Shown piece after piece: positions 25,351 to 37,706 of a DNA stretch of 64,000 bases. Position numbers and translations under genes: made by a program. This stretch comes from Epiperipatus broadwayi (Eukaryota > Onychophora > Udeonychophora > Euonychophora > Peripatidae), in the NCBI GenBank assembly GCA_028023455.1, contig JAQFVV010000050.1:1506411-1570410 (forward strand), read 5' to 3'. The notes beneath the pieces were generated by a model. The model did no database searches. It was given only the letters and a program-made list of their open reading frames with translations, and had not been told where the DNA came from. Position 1 is the stretch's first letter; the number at the start of each line of letters is the position of its first letter.

Positions 25351-27639
25351 ATCACATATATATATAAACAATGGAAATATTTACATATATATGATTATTT
25401 AATAACTTAAACAGCAGATGAAAGGTGAGATCTTTTTTTTTTATTCAAAATAAATTACAATACACTTATAAAATCTCTGTCTTGTGTTGCGACTTGAGAG
25501 CTACCTATACAGTCATCATTACGTCTGATTAGCTGTTATTTAAGCATTCTAAACTCCTGATATTTGAGCATTCTAAATGTGATATGAGAAGGTTTCAGCC
25601 TTTCACTTTAATATGAGGATATGGAAAGATGATAAGCTTTGTAGAAGCATGTATATCAATATTGAATAAACATATAAAAAATGAAGATATTGTTAAAACT
25701 ACAAATTATATATATATTATAACCATAGTTTTGTCTATAAAATAATTAAATTCTCTCCAGTGAAAACAACTAACAAAAACATTCACATACACACACACAC
25801 ACACATATATATATATATCCATAATTTCAAACTAGCAATCACTCCTATCCAAATATTAAAACAATGTTCTCATAAGATTGATTGATAGTCTCAGACCCAA
25901 AAAAATGTTTTTGACTTTTTTATTTATTTGATGAGCAGTTATTCATATAAGACAATCACAGTATCATCAAACAATTATTACTGATCTCTATTATATTGTT
26001 TTAATGTTATAAGTGTTTAGAATTTCTTTTGAACTGTCAATAGCTATGTGTGGGTATTTTAAACCACATTTGACATAACTAATTCATTATCACATATAAA
26101 TCACATGACTACAGCCAAGGTTTAAGATAAATCAATGCAATATTGGCAATCTGTTGTCAAGGTAACCCTGAGTAATAAATGGAAATTCACTTATTATTAG
26201 GGTTCAAATTTTTAAATAGACTAAGAATAATAGCAATGGACTAAAACACACAGATTAAAACTGTGTAGAAGGTGGTGATTTTCAAACTGTTTAAATTTCA
26301 ATCTGTTATTGCTGCCATTCATGGTTTAGTTAAGATCTTTCTAAATGGATATCCATGAATTAGCTGCGTTGCCATGACAACTTATTAATAAGATCTAACT
26401 GATTTATATTTATAAGCATTTACTGAAATCATACGAATTGGATATATATATTTTTGTTAATAATTTTCATTTGAAATATGTGAAGATAATTTTGTAAAAA
26501 GTTTTAATTTTGCTAGTATCTTTATCGCTATATTTTTAATTATAAAAACTAGTATAGAGTTGGGAAGTATTATATTTACATATATTACACTCTGTGAGCT
26601 ATTTTAAATTTAATAAATAAAATATGTGAGAGAAAAAAGAAAAACTTCAAAAAGAGAGGGGAAACAGGCACGCAGTAGATTTTGAATAAAATGTGAACAC
26701 TTTTATAAATGAAAGGTAATTGCTTTTCTGATAAAGTTATTGAAAAAAGTTATTAAGTTTTGTAATGTAAATAAATGGTGTGAAAATATAAAAAAAAAAG
26801 CCAACATCCATTAGAAATTCTGAAATTAACATATCATTGATTTACAAAAACAACTACATTTCTATAAGAATTTTTTTTTTTAAAAAACGAAAAAAATTAT
26901 CATATTAATAAGGTATTTAATGAATAAAATTATATATTTTTATTTCTTTTAAAATATTTACATTTATCAAAAAAGCATATCACTTCAATTTATAAGTTAG
27001 AAAATATATATATTTAAATGATCTTTCAATAATTTGTTCCTGCAGAACAACGTAAAAATCATTGTAAACGTACATAATAGTGGACTAGAAGTTTTAAACA
27101 TATTCCAAAAATATATTACACATAGAAAAAAGATGAAGTTGAATAGTGCCATATGTTAATTTAATAACAGATATATTAATTTTTAAATGAGATTTAAAGT
27201 GCATATGTAGACTAAAAATTATCTCTAATTTAATAAATGATTAATGATAATGATAATCAATAACGTGTTTATCTTACGTGAAAGATGTTAAAGTTGTAGC
27301 GTGAAATTTGACCCTTGCAAATAAAATTCGTAAGTGAACATATACCAGACTTAAAGTACATACAAATATAATATCTTACTTTCCACCAATAAAAAATTCT
27401 GTCTTATATTACAACTGTACTTTTTCTTTTAAAATAAACATACTAATATACTTCTAGTAATAACTGGAGACCAATTTACTGACCAATTTTAAATGTCTAG
27501 TTAGACTGCCTATGAGATGACTATTTGAAAGAAAAGATACTCATATTCATGATCTGAAAAAATAGATAAAATTAATCAAGCCTGGATTTGAATCCAAGAT
27601 CATAAAATTGAAAAATGGATAGTTTAACTACAATATCAA
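25351..27639. other. Anonymous sequence, no gene supported
   Basis: A CA/TA run at 25783-25818. About 27040-27320 retains several CpGs and may be unique sequence. I see no coding region or recognisable repeat. Confidence 0.4.
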
Positions 27640-27860
27640 GAGTTCTTTAAGATTTGGTAGATTTCTCAAATATGGATGTTTGAAAATTTCAGATTTTCTA
27701 CTTAATACTTATACATTAGATAAAGTCTGGGCTTGTCCTGGTAATTTTAATTTAATGATTGAATATCCTATCACCTCACTGAGGATGCCAGTAGCAAAAA
27801 CTGGTCTGAGGTTGGGGGGTTTCTACAAAGCTTGTTAAAAGTTTGTTTTGCGAGTTCTAT
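27640..27860 (+). mobile_element. Family B module, copy B1
   Basis: Shares GAAAATTTCAGATTTTCTA and the ribozyme-like block with 28965-29190 and 34130-34350. It ends in a TTGTTAAAAGTTTGTTTT block. The hammerhead-like motif is listed separately. Confidence 0.65.
27773..27812 (+). ncRNA. Decayed hammerhead motif (B1)
   Basis: Perfect 6-bp stem I ACCTCA/TGAGGT, CTGAGGA (27779-27785), stem II TGC/GCA around loop CAGTA, then AAAA where GAAA is required, and cleavage site GTC. The G12-to-A change at 27797 should abolish activity. Confidence 0.6.
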
Positions 27861-28261
27861 ATATAATATATACAAATATATAAGGATTCATTATTCTATT
27901 TTTGAAATATTGTAACATAATAATATTTTTTCTATATGAAGAAATTTCACATCCTGAATGATTCTTCAATAAATATAAGTTTATATGTGTTGTTTTTTTT
28001 TTGTTTTTTTTTGCAATAATATGATACGAAACTTTAGGACATATTGATTAATACATTTTACTTTTACAAATAAATAAATGAAGACAACAGAAAAAAGAGA
28101 ATGATCTCTGAAATTCATGTGAAGTAGGATCAACAGTGAACTCAGATTACCAAATCTTCTCAAATATGTTCTTCATCATTTACTATTTATCACTGCATTT
28201 TATTATAACTTAATCTACAAGTGTAAAAATAGTTGCATTTATTTTTGTGAGTTCAAATTCT

Positions 28262-28862
28262 ACATGGGGGCTAATAATAAAGCAATCTCCACCTTAATAA
28301 ATAATCACACACAGAGGCGAAACTCCCCATACAGAAGCACTACTCATTGCAAACCAGAGTACTCAATAGATTCAGGAACATTTTTCATCAAATCTCTATC
28401 TAGTGCCTACTCATCCAATATCTCCAAACTAGTGTCTAGTTTGTAGCTTTCATCAACGAGGAGCCTTGGATCTGAGACCACTGCCCCTAGATTTTAGAAT
28501 CTAATGCAATCCTCTAGCAGCCACCTTTAACCTTAAAACTATAAAGCTTTGAATCCAAAATGAAAACACAATTTCGTTTTCAATTCAAGCTCATTAACTT
28601 GTATAGTCATATCCTAAGTTCTAGGTGCAATGCTCTCAGATCCAAATCTCTACACTCATTAAAGCTACAAACTAGAAACTAGTCTGGGGATATTGGATAA
28701 GTAAGGCACTATATACGGATTTTATGAAAAAACTCTTTTTGCATCCATTAATTACTCTGGTTTACACTGAGTAGCACTACCGTATAAAGAGTTTTGCCTC
28801 TGTGAAAACACCTTGTCTAAGCATAAAGAATGGTGATCATATGGTGTTTAGTGGTTTAGTAA
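28262..28862. mobile_element. Family A inverted-repeat element, copy A5
   Basis: Full two-arm copy of the second subfamily (CACTAC and GCAAACCAGAGTA in place of CACACAGCAAGCTAGAG). The right end reaches GATCATATGGTGTTTAGTGG. Both ribozymes are broken: the left (minus) reads TTGATGA and GACAC, the right CTCATTA. Confidence 0.8.
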
Positions 28863-28964
28863 ATAGTCATTAACAAATTTACATATTTATGCAAAAACAC
28901 AATAAATCAGCATTAAGAATTTACATAATTTATTATAAAAATTAAATTGATAAAAAATCAAGTC

Positions 28965-29190
28965 AGATGACCTATTTGAGTTAGATAGCTGGATTTTTGG
29001 ACATTTAAATGTCTGAAAGTTTCAGATTTTCTTTTCAATAGTTAGGCATTAAATAAAGTGCTAGAGTAGTTCTAGTATTTTTAATTCCTAACACCTCACT
29101 GATGACGCTAGATGCAGAAACCGCGGTCTGGGGTTGAGGGTATTTTTAAAAGCTTGATAAGAGTTTGTTTTTACGAACTCTATATATAAC
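28965..29190 (+). mobile_element. Family B module, copy B2
   Basis: Starts near CTATTTGAGTTAGATAGCTG (28971-28990), which matches the arms of the foldback at 33768-34355, and ends with TTGTTTTTACGAACTC. It contains a hammerhead with an intact core. Confidence 0.75.
29093..29134 (+). ncRNA. Hammerhead ribozyme (B2)
   Basis: Stem I ACCTCA (29093-29098) with TGGGGT (29129-29134), one G-U. CTGATGA 29099-29105. Short stem II GC/GC around TAGAT with a C-A mismatch at its base. GAAA 29117-29120. Stem III strand ACCGCGGT, fully self-complementary. Cleavage expected after C29128. The weak stem II is the main doubt. Confidence 0.6.
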
Positions 29191-31250
29191 ATTTATAAAA
29201 ATTGTACAAATGTAAAATAAATCATAACATATATAGTCTGTAGTTTCATCATATGTGATAATTCCTAGCTTAATTTGTAGCAGTGATGGAATAGGAAACT
29301 AGGCTCAAATTCCATAGATCTTAGTTGGAATCTGTAACATTCTATGTGCAAACCTCTTATAAGATTCTGTGTAATAAAACTATTTGAGTATGTTATACAT
29401 GTGATAAATTATACATATTCCATATTGCTAAATTCCAATTCTATTGCAAATGATATGAGACCTCCAGTAAAGGCATCAAAACGTTTCCACTATATAAAAT
29501 AAATCACATAATCTCATTAGGTTTGCAGACTGAATTATTATCAAATGTTAGTAAAAATACATCTTAATAAAAACAAATACTAAAATGTTTATAATATGCT
29601 TTACATCGTCCATTTATAAATGAATAAATAACAGTTAATTATTTACGGTCAGTGCACTGCCGAGTAATATCCATACTTGCAGACATGAATAGCGCAGATG
29701 ACATTATTTGATGGTAAGATGTATTAAGAGCTCTCTCTGGTAAGGATTTTATCTTCCATTAAAAATAATCAATTTAAGATTTTGTTCCTTTTATGAAGTC
29801 ATTATGGAGATTAAGAAATTGTTTTATAAAAACAATTATGCTTTGGGATTCGCAATATTTCTTCAACTACGGCATTAATTTGATAAAAAAAAATGGTTCC
29901 TTTGCTTTAATCCAAATTTGCGATGCTTATCTGTATGTTGATTATATATATATAACGAGAAATATACAACAACATTTTCAAAATTAAAATATGTCTTATA
30001 ATGTTTCTGGTATAGAGAGACGCAATAACATCTATATATAAAATACAGTTGCTTTTTAAAAAACGAAACCAATTTTTGTGTAGAAATTACTCTTCCTAAT
30101 GAGGTTATGAAATCTCTGTATTGAATCTGAAAGCACTAATCTTTGATAATAATCAAAGGTTGAAAAAAAGATTTTGTAAAAAGAAAAAAATAGTATTTCT
30201 GGTAAGCAATTTATTATTATTAAAAAAAATTAATGTCAATATGGTTAATCATATCTTTAAAATGTGGTGCCATTGGAGAATGTATCTAATTCTCTAAACT
30301 GCCCATGCAGCTAATATACCTATCATAAAAGTATTAAAAATCAAAAAAGGATTTAACAAAAGTGCCATCATAATAGGCAATTTTATTTATTTTTTATTAA
30401 CATGGGACCCTGTCCAGCATTTTTAAATGTTGCAGACTTTCAAATACCTATTTTTCTTCACTCAGCATTAAAAAAAAAATTATTTAATACTTTATGAAAA
30501 TGGTTTCTATTTGATATAAAATTATATAAATTTAACAATGTAAATTTCCAAAATAGAATTCCTTTTGTCATGATTATCTGTGGATAGATGATGATGATTA
30601 TCCACATGGTATTATTATACAATTTCAACTGTCTTTTTTATGTGTGTAATATATTTTCCCGAATATATACAACTATACATTATTGAAATGTAAGGATAAA
30701 AACATATGAAAAATATAAGCACCCCCTGATACATTTCAACCAGAACCAGCCCTCTTCAGTAGGCATAGATAGTTTAATATTTACCAATATCAAATTTTCA
30801 GTTTCAATTTTATCTATTATCTGAAAATAATATGTTAAACTTTAGTCTAATACTTGATTAATGCTAATAATTAATCTATCTATCTAAAATTTGATACTGT
30901 CAAAAGTTTGAGTGTAGAAAGTTTGACAGTTATGGTTCAAATTGTAGTAATTTGGTATTGATAAATACATATCAAATGATAAATATAAGTGTCAGAAATT
31001 TTGGCTTGGGTCAATGAAAAGTGTTGTCTACAATAATGCATCTTGGAGGTCATTTGTGTTTTTCTGAAGGTTCTTCTGACAAGATTCCCTCATGTCACAA
31101 TCAAAACTACAGTTTACCAAAAACCTACACATACAGGAATAGCATATAAAGTAAAAAAAAAAAAAGGAGGTATGACATTTTTATTTTGAAAATAAATTGT
31201 CATATAAAAGATTTTAACATAAGAACTATTCTGTAGAAACCTGAATCCAA
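29191..31250. other. Anonymous sequence, no gene supported
   Basis: Short open frames at 29793-29987 (+) and 29875-30072 (-) lack domains. I see no repeat match. Confidence 0.4.
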
Positions 31251-31251
31251 T

Positions 31252-32154
31252 TGGCCCAAAAGTAGGTTTACAGTTATTAAACTACCTTTTATATGGTTTA
31301 AGTTACTTGCTTAGTAAAATCAATATAAAACATTCCTCAGAGTATAAATCTAACTTACATAAACAGCTTTTTCCTTGCTGATTGCAATTTATTTTATTAT
31401 GTAATGCTAACTATTTACTTGATGATATTTTTTTATTTCAGGATTAATGGCGAACAATTTAAATCAAGAGCAAAGGAAATGTATATTAAAGCAGTATTGG
31501 AAGTCTGAAAATGCTGAAATGATATGTACCGCATGGCAAAAAACTTTTAACACTTCTCCACCTTCACAACAAACAATTTATCGTCTAAGGAATAAATTTG
31601 ATGAAACAGGTTCAGTGAGTAATGCACCGAAATCTGGATGTCCTAATACTTGACACCAAAGAAAATGAAATGTTAGTGGCTATGACATTTGTGAACAGTC
31701 CAAGGAAATCCACATGATGTGCTTCTGCAGAACTATCCATACCAAGAACATCATTGCAACACTTAATGTGTAAACTGAAATTAAAACCTTACCAACCAAG
31801 ACTAGTACATGATCTTTTAGAGAATGACACAGATCTTCAGCTGCAGTTCTGTGAAATGATGTGTAATCAATTTACTGGAGAAGAACATGACCCAAAACAA
31901 TAAATGATTTAAAAGATTACATTCATCTCGCATTCACAGAAATTGATGAAGAGCGGAATTTGTGCCGCACTGTGTGTCAGAGTGTCCAGGAGAAATTTGA
32001 AGAATGTTGCAATGTGTAAGGAGGATATTTTAAGCATCTGAGAGATTAAATTGTTTATGTTTATGTTAACAAGTATAATGAATTTCCTGCTGTTCTAGTG
32101 TCGAATTTTCAAATAAATAGTCTACGTGATAACTGTAACCCTACTTTTGGGCCA
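31252..32154 (+). mobile_element. Internally deleted mariner-type DNA transposon
   Basis: Inverted ends: TGGCCCAAAAGTAGGTTTAC at 31252 faces its complement ending at 32154, 26 bp with one mismatch. The 3' end continues CCCTG followed by TA, as expected for Tc1/mariner. The 5' outer bases are diverged. At about 0.9 kb it is too short for a complete transposase gene, and the middle of the gene is missing. Confidence 0.8.
31447..31990 (+). pseudogene. Mariner-type transposase remnant, DUF4817-like helix-turn-helix
   Basis: The frame 31447-31653 begins MANNLNQEQRKCILKQYW and contains PPSQQTIYRLRNKFDETGSV, the pattern of the N-terminal helix-turn-helix (DUF4817-like) that binds the transposon ends in many animal mariner-like elements. 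It stops after SGCPNT, where these proteins usually read on through the rest of the DNA-binding region. Fragments follow in other frames: IPRTSLQHLMCKLKL...PRLVHDLLEND (about 31735-31830) and FCEMMCNQF (about 31850). The catalytic DDE/D domain is absent. The C-terminus reappears as DEERNLCRTVCQSVQEKFEE (about 31945-32005). This is a deletion derivative that could be mobilised only in trans. The ATG is the natural family start and sits just after an AG. Confidence 0.75.
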
Positions 32155-32159
32155 CCCTG

Positions 32160-33060
32160 TAATGTATGAAAATAGAGTTTTCCTGAAGATTTGTGGTGAT
32201 TGTATTTTAGTTGTATTTATATATTAGACTACTTCAATCATTTAATAAAGTATTGAATATCTTTAGAAAAAATAACTTTATTTAAATATTCCAACTACAT
32301 TAAACTATTATCACACAGGTTAGTATATGCTCTTCATTTTGAGATGTATGACTCTCTCCTTTTCTTCAGGTATTGCTGGGCTGATCAATGAGAGAACTAG
32401 CATGGGATTTGAACTTGGATCATTAGTTTTTGAATATTGAATTTTAATGTAACACTCTAAAACAACTTAGCCATCCTTCCTAAGACAACAGTCAGTAGAA
32501 ATTTCCTATACTTATCTGTGAGGTTTCTTTTGATTTTTACACTTTTTCCTAAGAGCAAAGTAGATTAATGTATATTGGATAGAGAAGAAAAAGGACACAG
32601 AAAAAATTTTTAAAAAGCTGCTCACATGACAATGGTGGACAATCCCATAAGTCAACGTAATGTGGCTAAACATAATGTATGGAAACCATTAATCAACCTT
32701 ACTCTTTGGAAAAAATGGAGAAATCAGAAGGAACCTCTTAAATAAATATATAATTTTTTATTAACTCTTAACTTTGGCAGGATAGCTCAGTTGGTTTGGG
32801 CAATATCTTAAAATTCACTATTCTAGAATGTAATGGTCCAGTTTCAATTCCCATGTTAGTACTATCACTAGTTAGGCCAGCATCACTCGAAGAAGAGGGA
32901 AGAATAGTAGCTCTTGAAGCATTATGCATATACTAATCTGTCTGCTATTACTAACTGTTTTTTGTGGAATATTTAAATAAAGTTACATTTTTCTAAATAT
33001 ATTCCATACTTATATTAGATGTTGGAAGTAGTCCAATATGTAAATACAACATGAAATAGC
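32160..33060. mobile_element. PLE remnant P2a between inverted terminal modules
   Basis: The left module (about 32165-32480, minus) and right module (about 32765-33060, plus) are diverged reverse complements. Each carries, outward, a tRNA-like segment (A-box-like ATGGCTAAGTTG or ATAGCTCAGTTGG, B-box-like GTTCAAATCCC), a decayed hammerhead (CTGAAGA or CGAAGA), and a tail with TATTTAAATAAAGTT. Between them, 32585-32740 encodes the C-terminus of a PLE protein. Confidence 0.75.
32585..32740 (+). pseudogene. C-terminal piece of a P2-type PLE protein
   Basis: It encodes AAHMTMVDNPISQ, NVAKHNVWKPLINLTLWKKW and a stop after KEPLK (about 32615-32743). It is the same stretch as in the P2 copies at 39581-39720 (-) and 40260-40370 (+). 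In those copies it follows a GIY-YIG domain, which is not present here. No start codon; this is debris of a larger gene. Confidence 0.7.
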
Positions 33061-33767
33061 CTTTCACCAATAAGTATCTTTTCTCTTCTCTGAAGGCAAC
33101 TATTTATTAATGAAAACAGTGGAAACCCACCTTTCTTGACCTAAATTGATTATAAAAACATTACATATTGATACTACACTGAAACATTGTAATTTGTAAT
33201 TGATAGAAGTTTAAATAAACTCCATTCAACAAGAAAATAAAATTTGTTTTGAAAGCAGACTAACAAATAGTCATTTTTAATTTTCAATTGCACTGAAAGT
33301 ACTTATTATTTAGAATAGTAAAGCTCATTTTGATCAAAAATAGATTGAGTTATAAATATTAATAAACTAGCTGTGCCCACTGTTTTACTCATGATAATAG
33401 AATAATATAATATACCACATAACTGTTTGCACAGTTTCAATATTTACAAACTATTTAAATAAAATACTAATACATGAGTTATCAATATTACATCACAAAA
33501 AGTTTAAATTATGATCAGTTATACTACTGAATAATCAACATTTAGTATTTTATTTTAAATATATTTCTCATGTGATAAATTGATTATAATTATTAATTTT
33601 TATGCATAGATTGTGAGGTATTAATATGTCTAAGACATGTCAAAATACAAAAACAAATAACAATGTTGCTTACTTACAAATAATAATCATTTGTAAATAA
33701 TAATTAGTTTTGTGGAATTTATTCCTGGCATGCTATTTAGAAGTTACATTTTAATATAAACAAAGAG
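33061..33767. other. Anonymous AT-rich sequence
   Basis: Nothing recognised. Confidence 0.4.
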
Positions 33768-34355
33768 CTTTGCTAATTGCTCGGCAAGCTTTGAGATAAA
33801 TGCTTAGCAAGAGAAAGCATTTAAACCATATCTTCCTGAACACCCTCCCGACCAATGGTTTTATGATTTTGTCACTCCTCAGAGAGGTTCTAGGCTAGCT
33901 TCAAACACTAAATCTAGAAATACCAACCCAAAAACAGCATTTATCTAAGAGTTGATCATTGAGTAGAAAATCTGAAGTTTTCAGATACCTAAATGTCTTT
34001 AAACCCAGCTATCTAACTCAAATAACTATATGGAGCTAAGAGATCTTCAGCTATGTTTGGCTGAAGATCTCTCAGCCACATATAGCTATTTGAGTTAGAC
34101 AGCTGGATTTGAAGACATTCAGGTGTCTGAAAATTTCACATTTTCTATTTAATGTTCAACTCTTAGATAAATGCTGGCTTTGGGTTGATATTTCTAGATT
34201 CAGGGTCTGAAGCTACCCTAGCACCTCTCTGAGGAGTGACAAAAGCACAGAACCATTGGTCAGGAGGGGGTTCAGATAGAGATGGTTTAAATGCTTTCTC
34301 TTGCTAAGCATTTATCTCAAAGCTTGTTGAGCAATTGGCAAAGATCTTTGTTTAT
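33768..34355. mobile_element. Family B foldback, copy B3 (about 590 bp)
   Basis: Nearly perfect palindrome: CAAAGAGCTTTGCTAATTGC at the left faces GCAATTGGCAAAGATCTTTG at the right, and the arms meet near 34055 around GATCTTCAGC. Each arm has a hammerhead-like block. The left (minus, about 33845-33905) has CTGAGGA, stem II GTGA/TCAT and AAAACCATTGGTC. The right (plus, about 34230-34275) has CTGAGGA and AGAACCATTGGTC. Both have lost part of the GAAA box, so both look inactive. Confidence 0.85.
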
Positions 34356-34464
34356 TTTTACAAGCTTAAAAAAGAAATGGGGTCATGTGATATATGACTT
34401 TATTTTTATTGACTATTTGTAGTCTTTGCTTTAAGAGTTAAGTGATGTTATATTGCTAAGATTT

Positions 34465-34800
34465 CTAATATATGGTTTGTCTGAAGATCTCTCAGCCGCA
34501 TATACTTGAGTTAGACAGCTGGGTTTGAAGACATTCAGGTAACTGACAATTTGATTTTCTACTCAATGGTAAACTATTAGATAAATGCGGGCTTTGGGTT
34601 GGTGTTTTTAGATTAAGTATCTGCAGCTACCCTAGCACCTCTCCGAGGTATATTAAAAGCATGAAACCATTGGTCAGGGGAAGGGGGGGTGATTTTTAAA
34701 TACAGATATTTTAAATGCTTTCTTTGCTAAACATTTATCTCAAAGTTTGTTGAGCAATTAGCAAAGTTCTTTGTTTATTACCTACAAGCTTAAAAAAGAA
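34465..34800 (+). mobile_element. Family B single arm, copy B4
   Basis: Direct, diverged repeat of the right arm of B3, from TCTGAAGATCTCTCAGCC to CAAAGTTCTTTGTTTATTAC. Ribozyme block: CCGAGGT (core lost) but GAAACCATTGGTC intact. Together with B3 it lets the ancestral core be read. Confidence 0.8.
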
Positions 34801-35528
34801 GTGGAGTCATGTGATATATGACTATTTTTTATTTTTATTGCTTAATTGCATGAATATTTATAATTTTTGGAAAATTTGGCCATTTGTGTGCTAATATTAC
34901 TGATATATGACTTTAATGAGATTTAAATATTAATGCTTCGTTGCTATTCAAGATGGTGTAAAATGCCGTAAATAGTGAAGATTTCATGCTTAATTTTATA
35001 TAGGCATATTCAATTTTGTAGTGTTTATTCTAGAATATTTTGAATAGAATCATGTATTTTTATTTTAACTAATAAATATTATCATGTTAACGTATGGAAA
35101 GAGGAAATAAGAATGATTTTAATCTTCAGGATTACCAGATGGTGGCCCTGTTACTGACTAAAAATTTAGCCAGATAGTTGGTGTTCTTTATGCATTGACA
35201 TAAGTCATTAATTATTAATTCGTTTTCATACTTGTATATGGTTTGATTAATAAACTTCATTAACAATTGACAATGGTAGTAATTGCAACATATGTATCCA
35301 ATTAAAAATATGATTGGTACTTTCTCCAAACTGCCTGAAGCGCCATCTCTGAATTAATGTAGCATGTATTGTATAATAACATACTTTAGCTATTCATCAC
35401 AAAATTGTAAAATATTAGCATGTATTGTATATATATGATAATAAAATATATTTTAAGGATTCTTTAACATATTGTATTGGATAATTTTTAATACTGTATT
35501 AAAGTATATAATTTATAAAACACTTGAT
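34801..35528. other. Anonymous AT-rich sequence
   Basis: The frame 35132-35329 (-) has no recognisable domain. Otherwise empty. Confidence 0.4.
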
Positions 35529-35651
35529 AAAAGAGTGTTTAGTCAAGCGTTGGTGGCTGAATGATTAGCACAGCACCTTACAAGCAGTTGCCCCGGGTTT
35601 CGGTTCCCGGCCGACGCTTTGACACATAAAAAAAATAAAAAAAAGAGTGTT
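35529..35651 (+). mobile_element. tRNA-derived SINE (family S) with target-site duplication
   Basis: The body 35541-35628 (GCGTTGGTGGCTGAATGATT, B-box-like TTTCGGTTCCCGGC, GACACAT) has an A-rich tail and lies between direct repeats AAAAGAGTGTT at 35529-35539 and 35641-35651. This is the structure left by LINE-type target-primed insertion. Confidence 0.85.
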
Positions 35652-36004
35652 AATTTATTACCCACATTGTATTATTTTTAAAAATAAATAATTTGTTATG
35701 TTGGATAATTTTTAATATTGTTTCAAGCAATTTAAAAAGTATTATTAAAAAATACATTTTTTAAAAAAAATATTGTAAGGTGACATTTTTCGGACATAAA
35801 TAATGATCATTTTTATTGATTTATTGCTTAAAGTGAGATAAATAACTTGAAGCAAAAATCTATAGTCTATATATAAAGGATAGATAGTAAATAAAAGATA
35901 AAGGCAAAAATAAAAATTTTACAATGTTGCAGAAGTTATATTTTTTATTTATTTATTAACTGAAACACACAGGCTTATTATATATCTGTGTCTATGTAAT
36001 ATGT
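35652..36004. other. Anonymous AT-rich sequence
   Basis: Nothing recognised. Confidence 0.4.
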
Positions 36005-36628
36005 AGGGTATATGTGAACAGACTTCCACACGACCCACCACTCTCCACACTATCTCATAACACTGATACATTTGAACACACATATGCTGAAAAGATAAAT
36101 AATCACCAATATCCGTATTTCATGCTAAACCAGCAATCATCAGTTGGTACAGATTACTATCTCTACACATATATGCTATAAGTGCTCAGATATATATTAA
36201 GATAGCCAATCCTCATACTTTAATGGATAGGCTTCAATCTACTACATACTCCAACTCTTCAACCGTCCATCCAATTGAAAATCTGATGATAGAAATGCTC
36301 AAAGGTCACCCTCCATCATCAGATTTTCAATTGGATGGACAGTTGAAGACATGGAATGTGGAGTAGATTGACACCTGTCCAATAATTTATGAGGATTGTC
36401 TACTTAATATATATATATATATCTGAGCACTTATAGCATATATGTGTAGATATGATAATCTGGACCAACTCATGATTGCTGGTTTAGCATGAAATGTGTA
36501 TATTGATGATTATTTATCTTTTCAGCATATGTGTGTTCAAGTGTATCAGTGTTATGAGATAGTGTGGAGAGTGGTTGGTCATGTGGAAGCTGTGCTCATA
36601 TACCCTATGTATTATTTATTTATTGTAA
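36005..36628. mobile_element. Foldback C, copy C1 (about 620 bp)
   Basis: Palindrome with arms meeting near 36310: CATCAGATTTTCAATTGGAT and its complement ATCCAATTGAAAATCTGATG flank the centre. The outer parts hold AGATAAATAATCACCAATAT and its counterpart. A related copy at 60755-61262 carries tRNA B-box-like ends. No hammerhead found. Confidence 0.85.
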
Positions 36629-37611
36629 GTGAACATTTGAAGGAAGGAAATAATGCAAGCCTATGTTTCATGCTTATTTTTTGTTTTTCATGTTTAGTAT
36701 ATATTTTTATTACCATATACTACGTTAATATTTTACTTAATTAATAGAGGTTAATATCTTTAAAATCAGGCAAATACCCATGCCATTTTAATATTTTCAC
36801 ATGTTAATTAAATATATGGTAAAAATTTATCAAATCCTGTCATAATTCTTTTTCGTACCTATGGCGTTTTAAAATTTCTTTATCCCGTATTAAAGATATT
36901 TAAATTGGCATTCCTAGAAGTTTATCAATTTCATTATTACAACTGATTTAAATCAATTGTCACTATCCTAATGAGAAACTAAATACTTGATACAAACGCA
37001 ATTTAATAAATTTAAAATATATTTACAACATCAAATTTTACCTTGCTTTACGAAAAACTATACATTTTGTTTAAAAAATTTTCTAAGTCTATAATATGCT
37101 GCGCTCTTTTTGTTTTTTTATCACATCATTCAAAAATAGTTATGACAGACTTTCTACACATTTTTATATTGAAAATTACAATTTTTTAAAAAAACGATTA
37201 AAACAAAAATTTATTTACTGGTAAAACTCTACAAAGTCTCCGCAGGAACGGTGTCAATATTGATTTGAGTTATAAATGTTACTAATAAATAACGTTCATA
37301 TTTATATAGTAATGTAAATAAGATGAAAGCAGTCAAGCCTATTACACACACACACACATGCATAATAAAGCAGTATCTACTAATATGTAATATTTTAGAA
37401 ATAATAAACTCTCCAAGCACTGTGTAAATAAAATTTGGTTAAACATCATCACGTAAATATTATGCCCCCAAAAATTGCTCATTTTAAATTGCAGCTTATG
37501 TTACACACACATATATGACATACTAAAAGAATGATAATTGTACAATCCAAAATCCAATTAGATTGACTAAATGTTGGAATTATCAATTGCAATAGTCTAA
37601 ACTTGCTTATT
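36629..37611. other. Anonymous sequence, no gene supported
   Basis: About 36840-37250 retains several CpGs. A CA run lies at 37345-37358. Short frames here show no domains. Confidence 0.4.
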
Positions 37612-37706
37612 CTTTTTTCATATGTCAAATACGTTGACCAGGAAGCGAACCCCCGACCAGATGCTTGGATGGCAGCTATGCAAAACACTGGACCATTAAC
37701 GCTTGA
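37612..37706 (-). mobile_element. tRNA-derived SINE (family S)
   Basis: The minus strand reads AGCGTTAATGGTCCAGTG, a B-box-like GGGGGTTCGCTTCCTGG, then CAACGTATTTGACATA and an A-rich tail. It is diverged but alignable with the other family S copies. Confidence 0.7.
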
